Positions 51,229 through 62,383 of a stretch of 64,000 nt of DNA are shown here, one piece after another. The notes below the pieces were generated by a model. The model saw only the letters and a list, made by a program, of their open reading frames with translations, made no database searches and had not been told where the DNA came from. Origin of the DNA: Prinia subflava (taxonomy: Eukaryota > Chordata > Aves > Passeriformes > Cisticolidae). The stretch covers positions 18,891,098-18,955,097 of the forward strand of contig NC_086251.1 in NCBI RefSeq assembly GCF_021018805.1, read 5' to 3'. The first letter of the stretch is position 1. The number at the start of each line of letters is the position of its first letter. The position numbers were made by a program, and so were the translations under genes.

Positions 51229-54200
51229 ATACATTCAGCAGGAAGCTTTACTTAAAAGCTGTGCTCAGAGTCCTCCCAGAGGGAAACCTCCCCTGGGTTA
51301 ACTGTGAAGCCAAACTGGCAGCATGTACATGAAGCCATCAGTCAGCAGTGCCCCACAAAGGACTCTTCCAACACTGTAGCCTTCCAGAAATACAAACGCA
51401 CTTGGCAGTCCTTACCACCCTTTTACATGGAAGGAAACTGGAGTAGAAGCAGGACATGTTCTACCAGGGGCTACACAGCTGCTCTCCAGCAAGCCATGCC
51501 CACTTCCACATGCTCATCAGCTCAACTGACCCAAAACTACCCTCTGCTGCCACAACAGTCAGTCCTGCCTTTTCCCTCCCCCCACTTCTACACATCCCAG
51601 TCATCTTTACATTAGAGGTAGCAACCATCATTTGTTTCCAACTGGAAACCATCCCAGAAATAAGAAAATAAAGGGGAAAATTTTCTGGCAGGAGAACAGC
51701 CTGAGATCAGCTAAAGCTGATGAGAAGCATGACCTCAGAAAGATGGCCCTGTGGTTTCCCTGTGGAAACCTAGATGAGGCTTCAACCTATCGTATATTTG
51801 TCTTTGCACAGGGGTAAGTAATGTAAAATCAGTTTAACAGCTCCATTCGCTACTTAGGGTACTCAGTCACTCACTTTTCTAAAGGCCCATCCAAAACAGC
51901 CTGGAGATTTGCTTTCTGAGGTCTCCAAACTATGCTGATGCACCCAAACAGCAACACACCACAGCTATGCAAGCCTTGCAGCTTACCAAGGCACAGCAGT
52001 AAAACAAAATTCCTCCAAGAAGTTTGAGGATAATTTTTGGAGGGGAAAGGGGGTGTTTTGTCATAACTTAAGGGTTTCCAGGAGCAGAGGAGCAAGGACA
52101 AGCATATGCAAAGGATCTAGCAAAAGCTCTTAAGCAAAGCAGACAGCAGGAAGCAGAAAATAAATACGCAAAGCCCTTTGCAGCACCAAAGTTCAAATCC
52201 ATCTGGATATTTCTAAGGTTGTCACGGCAGCCCATAGAGGGGATTTTCCAATTCCTTGCAGAGAAACCCTGGAAAATAATGATGTAAAAGTAGAAGCACA
52301 GGCTTAAACTCTAAGCCAGACCTTCATCCCAACACGTGACAGGGAGTGTGGAGGGAGGTGCACAACACAGCCCCACATGGTGCCCACAGGCTGGCTTGTC
52401 CCCAGCACCGGGAAGCCTGAGCCCCCTCCACCGCACTCTGCTTCTCCTCTGGCACAGGCGTGGATGGAGGGGTTGCAGCACACACACGGGCAGCTCAGGG
52501 TACCTATCAGAGGGCTGCCAGCACAGGCCTTCACACTCCAGCCAGTCACCTCACCTCTGAAACCAGCAAGAGGCACAGTCCCCATCTAAAAAGGACATGC
52601 CACAAAGCTGCACTGATGGAGGGAGCCAATCCATCTGCTTGCCCAGAGGTCCCATCCAAGCATCCCAGCAGCCATCTGATGGAGCTCTCCATTACTAGCT
52701 CCTTACAGAGGGGAAGGAGGCAGAGCTAATCCTGCCTTGTTTTTCTGAGTTACACAACATTAGTCACACAGGCTTCTGCCCCAGAGCCCCCAGGCAAGCC
52801 TTGCCTTCGATGGTTGCTGCGTGCACCCACTGAAACCACCAATTCTCGACAGGAACAGACAAGCACAGTTCAAAAACTCACATTTGATTCTCCTTTACCT
52901 GCCTTTCACAGAAATATCCAGAGCTCCCCCCTCCATTTAACACAGCTGGTTTTTTCCCCCACTAGAAAAAGCACCAAGTTACTCAAATTGAGTTTCCATG
53001 ACAGTAATGTCAATTAACCAGCTACACATCAACTGACCCGTTCCCAGTTTTCATGATAACTGTTACCATGCAGACCACATGCACACCTCCAAAATATTCC
53101 AAAGCATCCTTAAGAAAATCATGGACTTCGTAATATAGCTCAAGCTTTCACCTCTGCAGAAATGCACCTTAGTTTAAAAAAAAGATAAACAAACCACAAT
53201 GGGATCAATTCAGGTCAATTTTTACCGAGAAGAGCTTCAGAAGTCAGCTGCAGCTTGGTGTAACCACAGAGCTCATGTGAGGCAGGACACAAAAGCTATC
53301 ACATCACACATCCAACATTCACGCTGGGGTCCTTCCAGTTGCCTTTGTGCCGCCTCAAGCCGGGCCTTGAGGCAGAGCACAGCTCCTCAGCGTGCAGGGG
53401 AAAGCAGCTCATTGCACTCACCAAGACACCAGTGACCCCTGAGAACAGATGGAAGCAATGCCCACACCTGTTTCTAAGCACAGACGAGCTGCCAAGGCAA
53501 TCAAGTGAGCAGAGCCCTTCAGCTGCACCTCCACAGAGGTCTCCTGGCCCGTGCCACAGCCCTGCTCTCCCCACCGGCTTTGCAGCACCAGCAGCAATCG
53601 CTCTGCAACACAGTTTTGCAAGCAGATGCCTGCAGCGGAAGCAGCCTCCAGTGCACAGCCTCTCTGCTCATTTTAATGCAATTTCTTGAAATCAAACAAG
53701 AAGAGCTAAATTCATTCTCTCTGAGCTCCGGCAGGATACTGGCTAACCCAATCTTTTCATTTCAGTCTGCCACTTCCAGCAGTCAGGGAATATGAAACAT
53801 TGTTTGAGCCACAAACTAAAGACCAGCGACACATTTCCCAGGGGCAAATACCCCCCCTGCACAGCCTCTCTGCAAACAGACCTCTCTGTCCATTGAGCTG
53901 TACCCATGCCACATCCAGCACCCTGCTGTAGGTGAAGTGCAGTCTCCCAAGTACTGATCTGCTTGGATAGGCCACAGGATGAGGTCAGGGAGATCCAGAT
54001 ATCACCCATGCCCAAGGCAGGAAAGCAGTAAGGGAAGAGATCCCTGTAAAATCCAGACAAAAATCTTGAAAAACTGTTTCCTTGGACACACATGAGGCTG
54101 ACAACAGCCCACTGCCTAAGAGGGGCAGAGATACCCCCTGCCCCTTCTCCCTCCTGTTCCCTCCAGTCTGCTGGAGGGAAAAGCTCTGGCTGCCATGGAG

Positions 54201-57200
54201 CCTCTGCCTGCCATCAGACTGAGTGCTAGCACATAAGAGGGCAAGATGACAATGATTCCCATCCAAACCTTCAGATGTTAAAAGCATGGTTAGGGCAACA
54301 CTGCAGGAAAGAAAACTCCCTAAGTTCTCACAAGTCTGTAGAGGGCCAGAATAGCTGAAAGGATTTATAGGCCAAGCCTGAAAACACACAGGCACGTGCT
54401 GAGTCCGCCCCTTGTATCGACACGAGTATGGTGCAATTTTTTCCACAGAAACCTGATTACAGCACCCTACTTTAGGAGGTGACTAATCACATTTTAAACA
54501 CATCAACTGGAAACAAGTTCAGCCCCTTCAGTGGTTAAGACCTTGTGAAGCTTATTGGTTTTCTCAGCTATATGTTACGTATGCCCCCTTCCCACTCCAA
54601 ATTCAAGTTCCACCTGCTGCACCTCATGGCATCTTTCTCTCACAGCATGGGAGACCCTGAGCAAACTCCAGCCAGATCTCTTCAGTATACAGAGGTATCA
54701 AAGCACAGCCATCAGGTCACCCTGCCAAGCCTGCTGTGGGATTTACACCAAGCTCAAGGCAGGCAGAAGGATGTATCAGGCTCTGCTCAGCCTCCAGACA
54801 TTTAGAGCACCTCTGGGAGGTCAAGTGATGGTGCTACCAGCCTTTTATCCAAGGGAATTGAGCAGTGGGTGTCTGTCCACCACAGCTACTGTCAGCTTGG
54901 TCAGCTCTGCAGCAAACCTGATGGGAAGGCAGCTGTGGCTCAAAAATATGTTGGTAAAGAAAAAATCCAGTGCCAGGCCACCTAGACTGTGGCAGCACCA
55001 AGGTGGCTCAGCCGTGCACCTAGGCCACAAGAGCCATCACACAAATCAATGCCTTGCAGGTCAGATACAGGTTTCCCAGTAAAACTTACACTGCCAGTCA
55101 AGGAGCAAAGCAAATCGTGAGGCTCTGAACTAATTTCAGTTACTTTATCTGGTTAGCATCATAAGCAGCAGCAACAGCCAAGGTAACACTTCTGACCCAC
55201 TTCATTACCATCAGAGGAACCAACAGTTCCTGATAAATCCCCCCCAAACATATATCAACACTCTCATGATCACTTTTAACTCATGGAACTAAAGGGGAGG
55301 GAGGAGAGATACTGTAAGAATAAGGCACCACAGTTATCAATAAACTGAATTTCTAAATATGCAGGTCATTTTGCTACCTGCTCCTTCATCTACCCTGCAT
55401 TCAAGTGTTTGACAAGACACATAACTCACTATCAGTCCAACCTTGCTCCACTAAAGACCAAGTCAGATGTCAGAGCTTTAAAAGAAGGAAAGGACACACT
55501 CAAAAATTTTAACTTAGGGTGAGAAAACCACACTACTAAGCTAAAACTTCCGTAGTTAGCTATGATGCAAACAGGAGAATTTTTTTAAAAAGCAACTGCA
55601 GTAGCTGTGACTGATCTTGTATCCTCCCAACATCCTGCCCTCGTGGTGGTGAGAGGCAGATGTGGTCATGCATGACCCTCACTGACTAATGAACGAAACT
55701 GAAGGCAAGAGGAGGCAGGAGATGCAAAAGCTCAAGAAAATCTTCTGATCCTGATTTCTGGTGAGTGAATTGGCCCACAGCATGTGCATGAAGAAGGCAG
55801 GCATGTCTGCACAGCTGCTGCAAAAAGAAGTAAGAGATGCAGGAGCAGGCTGCAGACTTAGGCTGGCTGCAGCAGCTGCTGCTGTCACCAGCAAAGCATG
55901 CACCTCATTTTGCTCAATGAGCCACTCTCCCCCACACCTTTTACAGCAGGAGGCAACAGCAAGCTGCTGAATACACCGACAAACAAGCATTTTGAGCAAG
56001 CTGACTTTAGTTCTGCTGTCAAGACGCCAGCAGGGACCTGAATCTAACTAAGGAGATCAGATGTGTCCTGATGGACAAAGCTGGAATGATAGGGACACAC
56101 AAGGGGCTGAGCATTCCCAGCATCTGCTTCTTCTTCACTGAACTTTTTTCTCCCACCTTGGACTGATGACAAGGAAAATCCTTCACTGAGCTCCAAAAGA
56201 TGAGGCAAGTGATTTGTTTGCTTGAACTTTGAGGTACCACAGCACTGGGACTCCCCAGCACTGTGAACTCCCACCCTGCCGGACACAACTGCTCAGCTGC
56301 TGCCTGCAGCACAGGAAGCTCCTCTGCAGAAAGCTGAATGGTGTTGGCTCCTGTGTTTGATTTCCACGATCCAAGCCACAAGGAGAGCTAAAAATATTCC
56401 AATTAACCATTTCTTTTCAACGCAAGACTTGATGATGGTGCTACAAAGGTATTATACAACTGCAAAAAGGAAGATGTGATCTGTAAATCAAACTAAGAAA
56501 AGTGAGAAATCAGAAAAAAAATATTTCAAAAAGGAATCAAACCGAGCAAACAGCTAGCCAGGACCGTAAGCTCTGAATGCAAGCATGGGCTTCATTGCCA
56601 AAAATGTAGAGAAGCTTGTGCTACTTGCAATTGTGGTGGCTGGCTCTGAGGTGTTTGCAAGCTTTCTGGTGTGACACATACAGGGTATATAATTTCTGTT
56701 CTGCACTGATTATATACAGACAGCTCGTTCTGGCTATAGCCCATACAAGCTGTCTCCTGGATCAGCTGGCTGCTCAGCATGGTGCCATCCTGCATGTCAG
56801 GAGTTAAGCAGGAAACTTTTATTCCCTGTAAAACCCATTGCAAAGAGACAGCTACACTCTGGAGCTAAGTATTTCCTCACATGAAGATTTAACAGCAGAT
56901 TTTTTATCACTGCCCAGTCTTTGCAGTGATATGTAGACTTTAAACATCGTCTGTAGGTAATACTGGAGTACATTACTCACAGCAGTGCACCCAGGAGAAC
57001 CAGCAAATCCTCTCCGTTTGAGCCTGAGCGTCAGCTTTGCCATGGAATTACATTTATCTCTCTGGCACCAGGCTCTCATTAATGGAATTACCAGGCAGGC
57101 TGCTTCAGACTTAACACTTGAGAGAGGCGGGCCGGGATGGCTCCGCTCCAGCCCCAGCCCGCAAAGCCGGCACTGTTTCTCCATCCTCCAGCGAGCTGCC

Positions 57201-57510
57201 ACCCAAACGAGCCCGACCCCGTGACGAGAACCAGGGAAACAAAAGGAACAACCCCGAACTGTCCAGGGCAATCAATATCTTTCTAGGAACATCCAGGCTT
57301 CTTGCCAGCTTTCCTCCAACCCTGATTTAGCTCTTCTGCAGTGCAGAGGGGGATGGCACGCGCAGGAGCAAGCCGGCAGGATGCGGGGCCAGCAAGCGTG
57401 CCTGGCACTCGAGCACACACTTGGGGGAACAATCTACACCCGCCCCTCTACAAACACCTTAGCATGAGGGTGTCACAGCAAACCCACGGCTACTGAGAGC
57501 ATCCACTCAC

Positions 57511-57680
57511 CTTGAAAAACACAGCAAGCACTCCACTCTGAATACTTGCTTCAGAAATACCCACCGCCACTTCAAACAGGGAAGCGTACGGCAGCAAACC
57601 AGCCGAGATCGCTGCCCTCAGCACACGAGCGTATCTTGCACATTCTAGAAATCTGCCTTCCACCACACAGCAGCGCTGGC
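57511..57680 (-). other. Candidate alternative 5' exon (left end defined by a donor)
   Basis: On the minus strand TTTTTCAAG is followed by GTGAGTGG, a textbook donor with the exon end at 57511. No clear acceptor lies to the right, so this could be a first exon starting in the moderately CpG-containing DNA near 57.6-57.7 kb, or a chance site. The right end given is a guess. Confidence 0.2.
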
Positions 57681-58640
57681 AGTGCCATGCTGAGCAATCT
57701 GCAGCGTGGCATGAACCAGCCCCTTAAAGAACCCTGCACTACTCGGTAAAATGGACAACTGGGATGTCCGAAGGGGATGCAGCAAGCAGTGCTTTCACAA
57801 AGCTGCACTCATAGCTCTACAGCTTCAGCACCTGTGGGGCTGTTCTTCACACAGAGCAGCTGTAAGCTTCTTTAGGTGCTATATTCCCAGTCATCAGCAA
57901 GACAACTTTTGTAATCTCAGCATGGATGAAGCAAAAGGAGAAAACAGAGATCCACCAAAACCTGAACAATATTTGCCCAGCATTGTTCAGGAGCACACCT
58001 CTGCCAGAACAAATGGGAGACAGAAAGGGGAAGGCAAGCACAAGGTTTACTTGCAGAGCACAGACATGTCCTTCCTACAGCCTGAGCTGTGGGAGCTGAA
58101 CTACTCTCCCCTGTAATTAAAATGAAGGAGAGGAAAGCACAGGAATTACTCCAGCATGACTGTGAAGGACTGACAAGCTCTGATTTTCAAAGTCCACCTT
58201 AACACACATTCTTTGGTGCGATTTTAATTCCAAAGAAAGGGAGAAATGAGGTTTTGCTGTGGGAAAAGCTGCTGTACAACCCTGTTATTAAACCAAACAA
58301 GGCACAAATGAGGGGGGGCAGCGGCTGGGGTTGACGAAGCAAAGCTGAAGACAGGCCTCTCTTGCCCCTGCCCTTGCACTTGCTCTGCCAGGAGCTCCCA
58401 GCAACACGATTCAGAGGCAGAGTGCCCCGTGACAGGAAAAACACATGTAACACCAGGCAGTGAAACCTCACATCTGAGAGCATCTATGCAAAACACAGCC
58501 TGAAACATATTTTCCAGCTCCACAGAGTCAGCCTGATACTTAGCAAAGCCAAGCTGGTGAAATGCTGTCACATGTATTGAAGGTGAGATTCCCAAGCAGG
58601 AGAGACTCTCAAGCATCTCCTTGTTTTCTCCGTATCACGG

Positions 58641-58657
58641 AAAAAAAAAAAAAAAAA
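58641..58657. repeat. A17 homopolymer
   Basis: Seventeen consecutive A residues are followed by GAGAG. No retrogene or SINE body could be recognised to the left. Confidence 0.9.
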
Positions 58658-60549
58658 GAGAGAAGCAAGGAGTAAGATTGTGGGGTTCTGCAGCTCAGTG
58701 TGATGTAAAAAAGACAGGACATGAGAAAAAAAAAATTACAGAAGTGCAATGCTCTCCAGTGTGACACCCAGGGGAATAGCTACAAAAACTACTTTCTTAA
58801 AAAAAAAACCCAGTAAGGGTAAGGAGCCATCAAAATCATGAGTCAAGCTCCAAGATAAGAAATCATACTGCTGGATGGGTGCGGCTGCCTGCTTGTTTGG
58901 TCGCTGCTGGGTTTTTTCTTAGAGATAAACATGTCTTTCAGAACATGTTTGTTGGCCAATCTTCTCTCTGATGAAAAAAAACCCACATAGAACGAAGCTC
59001 ACAACTGTGAAAACGATAAAAGAAAGACAGGAGAGTTTCCGAAGAGCTCGGAGGTCATGCTTCACAGGCCCTTGAAAGTAAGATGCAACATCTCAAAAAG
59101 AACAAAAGTGGAGTCAATTTAAAATTCCAAGTATTTCAATAAAATATCATTCAGAGAACCTAATAAGCAAACTCTGCAAGAAGCAGACCCCATTCACAGA
59201 GCCTGAAACCTGTCAAGTAAAATAAATACATAATGTTTTGCACCTATTTCATTTGCAAAGCTGTTGATATATAGGAGTATTTAATCAGAAATTCATAGTC
59301 TGGAGGAGGGTAGCTCAGCAAATGCATCCCAAAAAAGTAACTTGTATATTAGAGGCAGAACTAAGGCAAATCCCTCAGGGAGCATGTAAAATTGAGCAGA
59401 GAATGGTTTTGAATCCAACAGAACGATGGCTTGAATGCAGCCAAGTTAGAAGTAGGAAAGGACTGCAGGAAAGCAAAGTGTAAGGCACCCAGGAACTCGA
59501 TGGAGCAAAAGTCACAGCCAGTCCCATCACTCTCACCAAATTCCCTGCTGGTTCAGTGAATTGCAGTGACTTGGTGACCAGGATCGCTGCCTGCAGCCTG
59601 GCCAGCTCAGCCCACGACTCTGCTGCTCTCCACACAGCTAGGTGTTCAGCAGCCACCAGCGAGATTATACAAGGTCATTTTGTAATTGCCTTGGCTCAGA
59701 AAGCATTTTGCACTGGCCACCAATGCTTTTTGGGTTTGGTCTTGTCTGACTCAAGAACATCAGAAAGGAAGAAAAGTGAGCACAAGGCAAGGTATTTACC
59801 AGAATGTCAGGTTTTCAACTGAGTCCTGAATATCGCTACTGCTGTAACACAGCTTTAATTAAATGCTGCAAGCCCACCAATAGCTTCATCTTCCTCAGCA
59901 CAGTGCTCACAGAGAAATGACCCAATGCTCTCATCTCCTTTGCTATGCACTCCTTCATTGAGGGCATCCTCTTTTTCTGCATCCAAAACAGGCACCAAAA
60001 TCCCATCTGGTCAATGCAGCTCCCCAGAAGACTCCAGCACATGCCCCCATTTGCCATTTCCACAGGCACCTGAAGTTCCCTGCTCCAGAGCCAGCATCTC
60101 CTTCCTTGTCCAGCACGGAAATTGTTGCCTTTAACTCTACTCCCGCTGGAGCACAAGAGCAAAACAGAACCATTTCTTGATGGAAAAGACCTCACGATTC
60201 ACCACAGAGCCAGATTTCACTTCTGTGGGTGTTGTTTTCAAAGGAGACATTACAAGGCAAGGCGGGGAGAACCAACTGCCCGCAGCAGGTTTGCTCATCC
60301 AGCCCCTTGGGCATCCCGGCTGCCCCAGCCACACGCAGGGCCCCAGTCCGGACGCCCCAGCACGGATGGCAGCAAATTCTGGGGCTGCCCGGGCCGCCCA
60401 GCCGGGCCGAGTGCCACCCCGAGCCCCGCGGGGCGCAGGGGGTGCTGCGGGCTCTGCGCCCCGAGGGCCGTGAGGGGCTGCCGGGCAGGCGAAGACTCCC
60501 TGAACAGTAACCGGGGTCAGCCGGGCAGCTCCTGCGTCCTTCCTCAGCC

Positions 60550-60606
60550 GGGGGGGGGGGTCGATATTTTGTGAGGGATTTTTTTTGTTTGGTTGGTTGG
60601 TTGTTT
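60550..60606. repeat. G11 run, T run and (GGTT)n
   Basis: Eleven consecutive G residues (60550-60560) are followed within 20 bases by an eight-T run and a GTTTGGTTGGTTGG microsatellite (60587-60606) at the left part of the CpG island. These low-complexity tracts are prone to assembly and length errors. Confidence 0.85.
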
Positions 60607-60787
60607 CGTTCTGTTTTGAACTCAACGCAGCCCCACCGCGACTCGAAGGACCAGCCCAGGCCGCCGGCAGAGTCTGTGCCGGGCGCTCCAGCCCCCCGCT
60701 CTGACCTCCGCACGCACACAGCCCCACACACACAGCGCCGGGCGCATCCTGCCCCCCAAGCACACAGCCCTCCGCAGCCCCCCACCA

Positions 60788-60885
60788 GTCCCGTTCCCAT
60801 TGCCATCTCGTTCCCATTCCCGCCCGGTTCCCGTTCCCGTTCCAGCTCCCATCCCCATTCCCGCCCCGTTCCCGCTCCAGCTCTC
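60788..60885. repeat. Imperfect CCCRTT-type tandem repeat in the CpG island
   Basis: Short units such as CCCATT, CCCGTT and CCCGCC recur through this stretch, interspersed with CAGCTC. It lies directly inside the candidate first intron after the 60888 donor. The repeat creates an artificial low-complexity reading (Arg/Glu/Gly/Asn rich) on the minus strand that should not be taken as protein. Confidence 0.75.
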
Positions 60886-60888
60886 ACC

Positions 60889-61000
60889 GCGGGGCGCATC
60901 CTCCTCTCCCGGCGCGCGCCCAGCCCAGCCCGCCGCCGAGCCCCGGCCCCGGCGCTCCCGCGCAGGCGCACTGGGAGCCCCGACCGGGATGTGTAACGGC
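60889..61000 (-). other. Candidate 5' first exon (right boundary uncertain)
   Basis: On the minus strand, GAGAGGAGGATGCGCCCCGCG is followed by GTGAGAGC, a strong donor with the GT at 60888-60887. The exon therefore ends at 60889; the start site is only guessed as somewhere below 61015. It contains an ATG at 60900-60898 followed by three codons before the donor. Splicing directly to the acceptor at 9735 puts this ATG out of frame with the conserved reading (the continuation meets TGA quickly). If the two exons join, this one is 5' untranslated. Confidence 0.5.
60959..60970. promoter_or_regulatory. NRF1-like site CGCGCAGGCGCA
   Basis: The 12-mer has the GCGCAGGCGC core often found for NRF1 in CpG-island promoters (consensus YGCGCAYGCGCR, one mismatch in the centre). 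Its position within the candidate first exon or core promoter, about 45 bp left of the CGCG-box, fits a housekeeping-type initiator region. Confidence 0.55.
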
Positions 61001-61015
61001 CGGCGGTGCACAGCG

Positions 61016-61025
61016 TCTCGCGAGA
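61016..61025. promoter_or_regulatory. TCTCGCGAGA palindromic CGCG-box
   Basis: This is an exact 10-bp palindrome. The element is a known core motif of vertebrate CpG-island promoters bound by BANP, and earlier discussed for Kaiso/ZBTB33, with binding sensitive to CpG methylation. It sits between the candidate minus-strand first exon and the tRNA-Ala gene, 39 bp from the tRNA 5' end, so it could serve the minus-strand promoter, both genes, or neither. Confidence 0.7.
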
Positions 61026-61064
61026 AGTCACTATCTCTGCACTGGGTAGTCCCGCGAGCAGGGC

Positions 61065-61137
61065 GGGGAATTAGCTCAAATGGTAGAGCGCTCGCTTAGC
61101 ATGCGAGAGGTAGCGGGATCGATGCCCGCATTCTCCA
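61065..61137 (+). tRNA. tRNA-Ala (anticodon AGC)
   Basis: The 73-nt gene folds as a complete cloverleaf. The acceptor stem GGGGAAT pairs with ATTCTCC (one G-T wobble), with discriminator A at 61137. The anticodon stem CTCGC/GCGAG at 61091-61107 encloses the loop TTAGCAT, with anticodon AGC at 61098-61100. The T stem GCGGG/CCCGC at 61113-61129 encloses ATCGATG. The D arm contains an A-box-like TAGCTCAAATGG and the T arm a B-box-like GGATCGATGCC, the internal pol III promoter. There is no intron and no encoded CCA, as expected for a eukaryotic nuclear tRNA. The sequence agrees closely with vertebrate tRNA-Ala(AGC), including the ATCGA-type T loop usual for these genes. No disabling mismatch was seen. 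Confidence 0.97.
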
Positions 61138-61142
61138 GCTAC

Positions 61143-61146
61143 TTTT
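61143..61146 (+). terminator. RNA polymerase III terminator of the tRNA gene
   Basis: A TTTT run begins six bases after the mature 3' end of the tRNA. Four T residues on the non-template strand is the minimal vertebrate pol III stop signal, so the primary transcript should carry a short 3' trailer. Confidence 0.8.
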
Positions 61147-61254
61147 CCTACCCTCTGCTGCCAGCCTGCAGCCGGCTGCCGTTGCAAACCAGAGCATTAA
61201 TCGTTTTGCCTTTTTAAATTCCTTAGATTCTTATTTGCTCCCTTGATATTCTTA

Positions 61255-61690
61255 AAGGCCACAGAGTACGACGAGTTGGAACAGACCCACAAGGATCATC
61301 GAGTCCATCTCTCAGCCCTGCACAGGACACCCCAAAAGTCACAGTATGAGCCCAAGAGCAGTGTCCAAATGCTTCTTGAACTCTGGTCAGCTTGTTTTTG
61401 TGACCACTTCCCTAGGAAGCCTGTTCCAGTGTTCAGACACCCTCTGGGTGAAGAATCTTTTTCTAATATCCAACCTAAAGCTGCCCTGACTCAACTTCAT
61501 GGCATTCCCTTGGGTCCTGTCAGTGGTCACCAGAGAGGAGATCAGTGCCAGCCCCTTCTCTTGCCCTCAGGAGGAAGCTGTAACTGCAGTGAGGTCTCCC
61601 CTCAGTCTCCTCCAGGCTCAGCAGAGCGAGCGACCTCACCTGCTCCCAGAATGGCTACACAGATCCTTTTGCTCTCCCGTGCTTAAGGCA
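61255..61690 (-). mobile_element. CR1 LINE 3' fragment
   Basis: The block GAGTTGGAACAGACCCACAA, GGATCATCGAGTCCATCTCT, CTAGGAAGCCTGTTCCAGTG and GGTGAAGAATCTTTTTCTAA matches the reverse complement of an avian CR1 3' region, continuing through the GAGGTCTCCCCTCAGTCTCC segment. The terminal octamers at the left are worn. It begins about 110 bp beyond the tRNA terminator. Confidence 0.88.
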
Positions 61691-62383
61691 AGTAGAACAC
61701 TGTCCGTGTATTCCTGGCACTGCAAGAGGATCTTTTGTTTCCTTTTTGAACATTGGACAAGCCACAACAGTGAGCAGCACCCATTGCATCCCGTTCTTCC
61801 CACATATTTCTGGCCCTAGCCCTCCCTTTCTCATCCTACCCAAGGGCAGAAAAGTGTTTAGAGATCCCTTCACCTGAAGGCCTCTGGTAGAGCCAAAACA
61901 CTTGTTTGCCTTCTGTAAATTTAAGAAGGAATCAAACCACCTCAAGGAGTCATTGATGTAGGTGCCACTTATTAAAAAAAAAGGTCAAAACTTTGCTCCC
62001 TGAATTTATGCAGGGGCAAAGTTCAAGCAAGTTCTTCATGTTCGGCTCCTATTCTACTGCAACAAGCCACAAGGAATACCCAAAAGCTTTTGAAAAAAGA
62101 GAAGCAGTTTTTAAAAACTGATGGTGTATAATGAAAAAAAAAACCAACCTCACAGGATTACACTCAACAGGCATTTCCATCCCTGCCACAAACTGAACTG
62201 GGAATCAATGGAGGAACAACTCTGAGCACTTTCCTCAATTACATGCACAAGGAAATTACCTTTCTGGCAAATTTCAAAGACAAAGAATGAAATTCAGCCT
62301 TCAAGCTTCTCTCAGGCTCCTGCAAAATATCCCATCCCCAAACCTTTGCAGCAAATTCATTCTGATAGCCCAAGGAAGAACTG
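61691..62383. other. Spacer between two CR1 copies; nothing recognised
   Basis: About 700 bp of unique-looking DNA separates the two oppositely oriented CR1 fragments. No coding or RNA feature could be supported; the right 60 bases may be further degraded CR1. Confidence 0.5.

Larger units (their letters stand above)
51229..60289. other. Putative first intron, right part; no supported gene
   Basis: No conserved coding exon was recognised. The segment holds a GC-richer patch at 57.1-57.4 kb, a perfect isolated minus-strand splice donor at 57511/57510 and an A17 run at 58641-58657. Open frames of 90-175 codons here have no splice support and no recognised family. Confidence 0.5.
60290..61130 (-). 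promoter_or_regulatory. CpG-island promoter
   Basis: This is the largest GC- and CpG-rich block in a generally AT-moderate window. It contains a NRF1-like site, a TCTCGCGAGA box and a good minus-strand splice donor at 60889/60888. Such islands mark Pol II promoters in vertebrates. The donor orientation suggests transcription leftward, toward the USP6NL-like exons, but no transcript evidence is available and about 51 kb separates them. The tRNA-Ala gene occupies the right shoulder. Confidence 0.8.

Noticed and set aside
54555..55082. 175-codon open frame on the plus strand
   Set aside because: No similarity or exon structure; overlapping frames of similar length on both strands.
60192..61031. 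279-codon open frame on the minus strand across the CpG island
   Set aside because: It begins with GTG rather than ATG, runs through the splice donor and the CCCRTT repeat, and its Arg/Gly/Glu-rich product matches no family. Long open frames are expected in GC-rich DNA with few stop codons.
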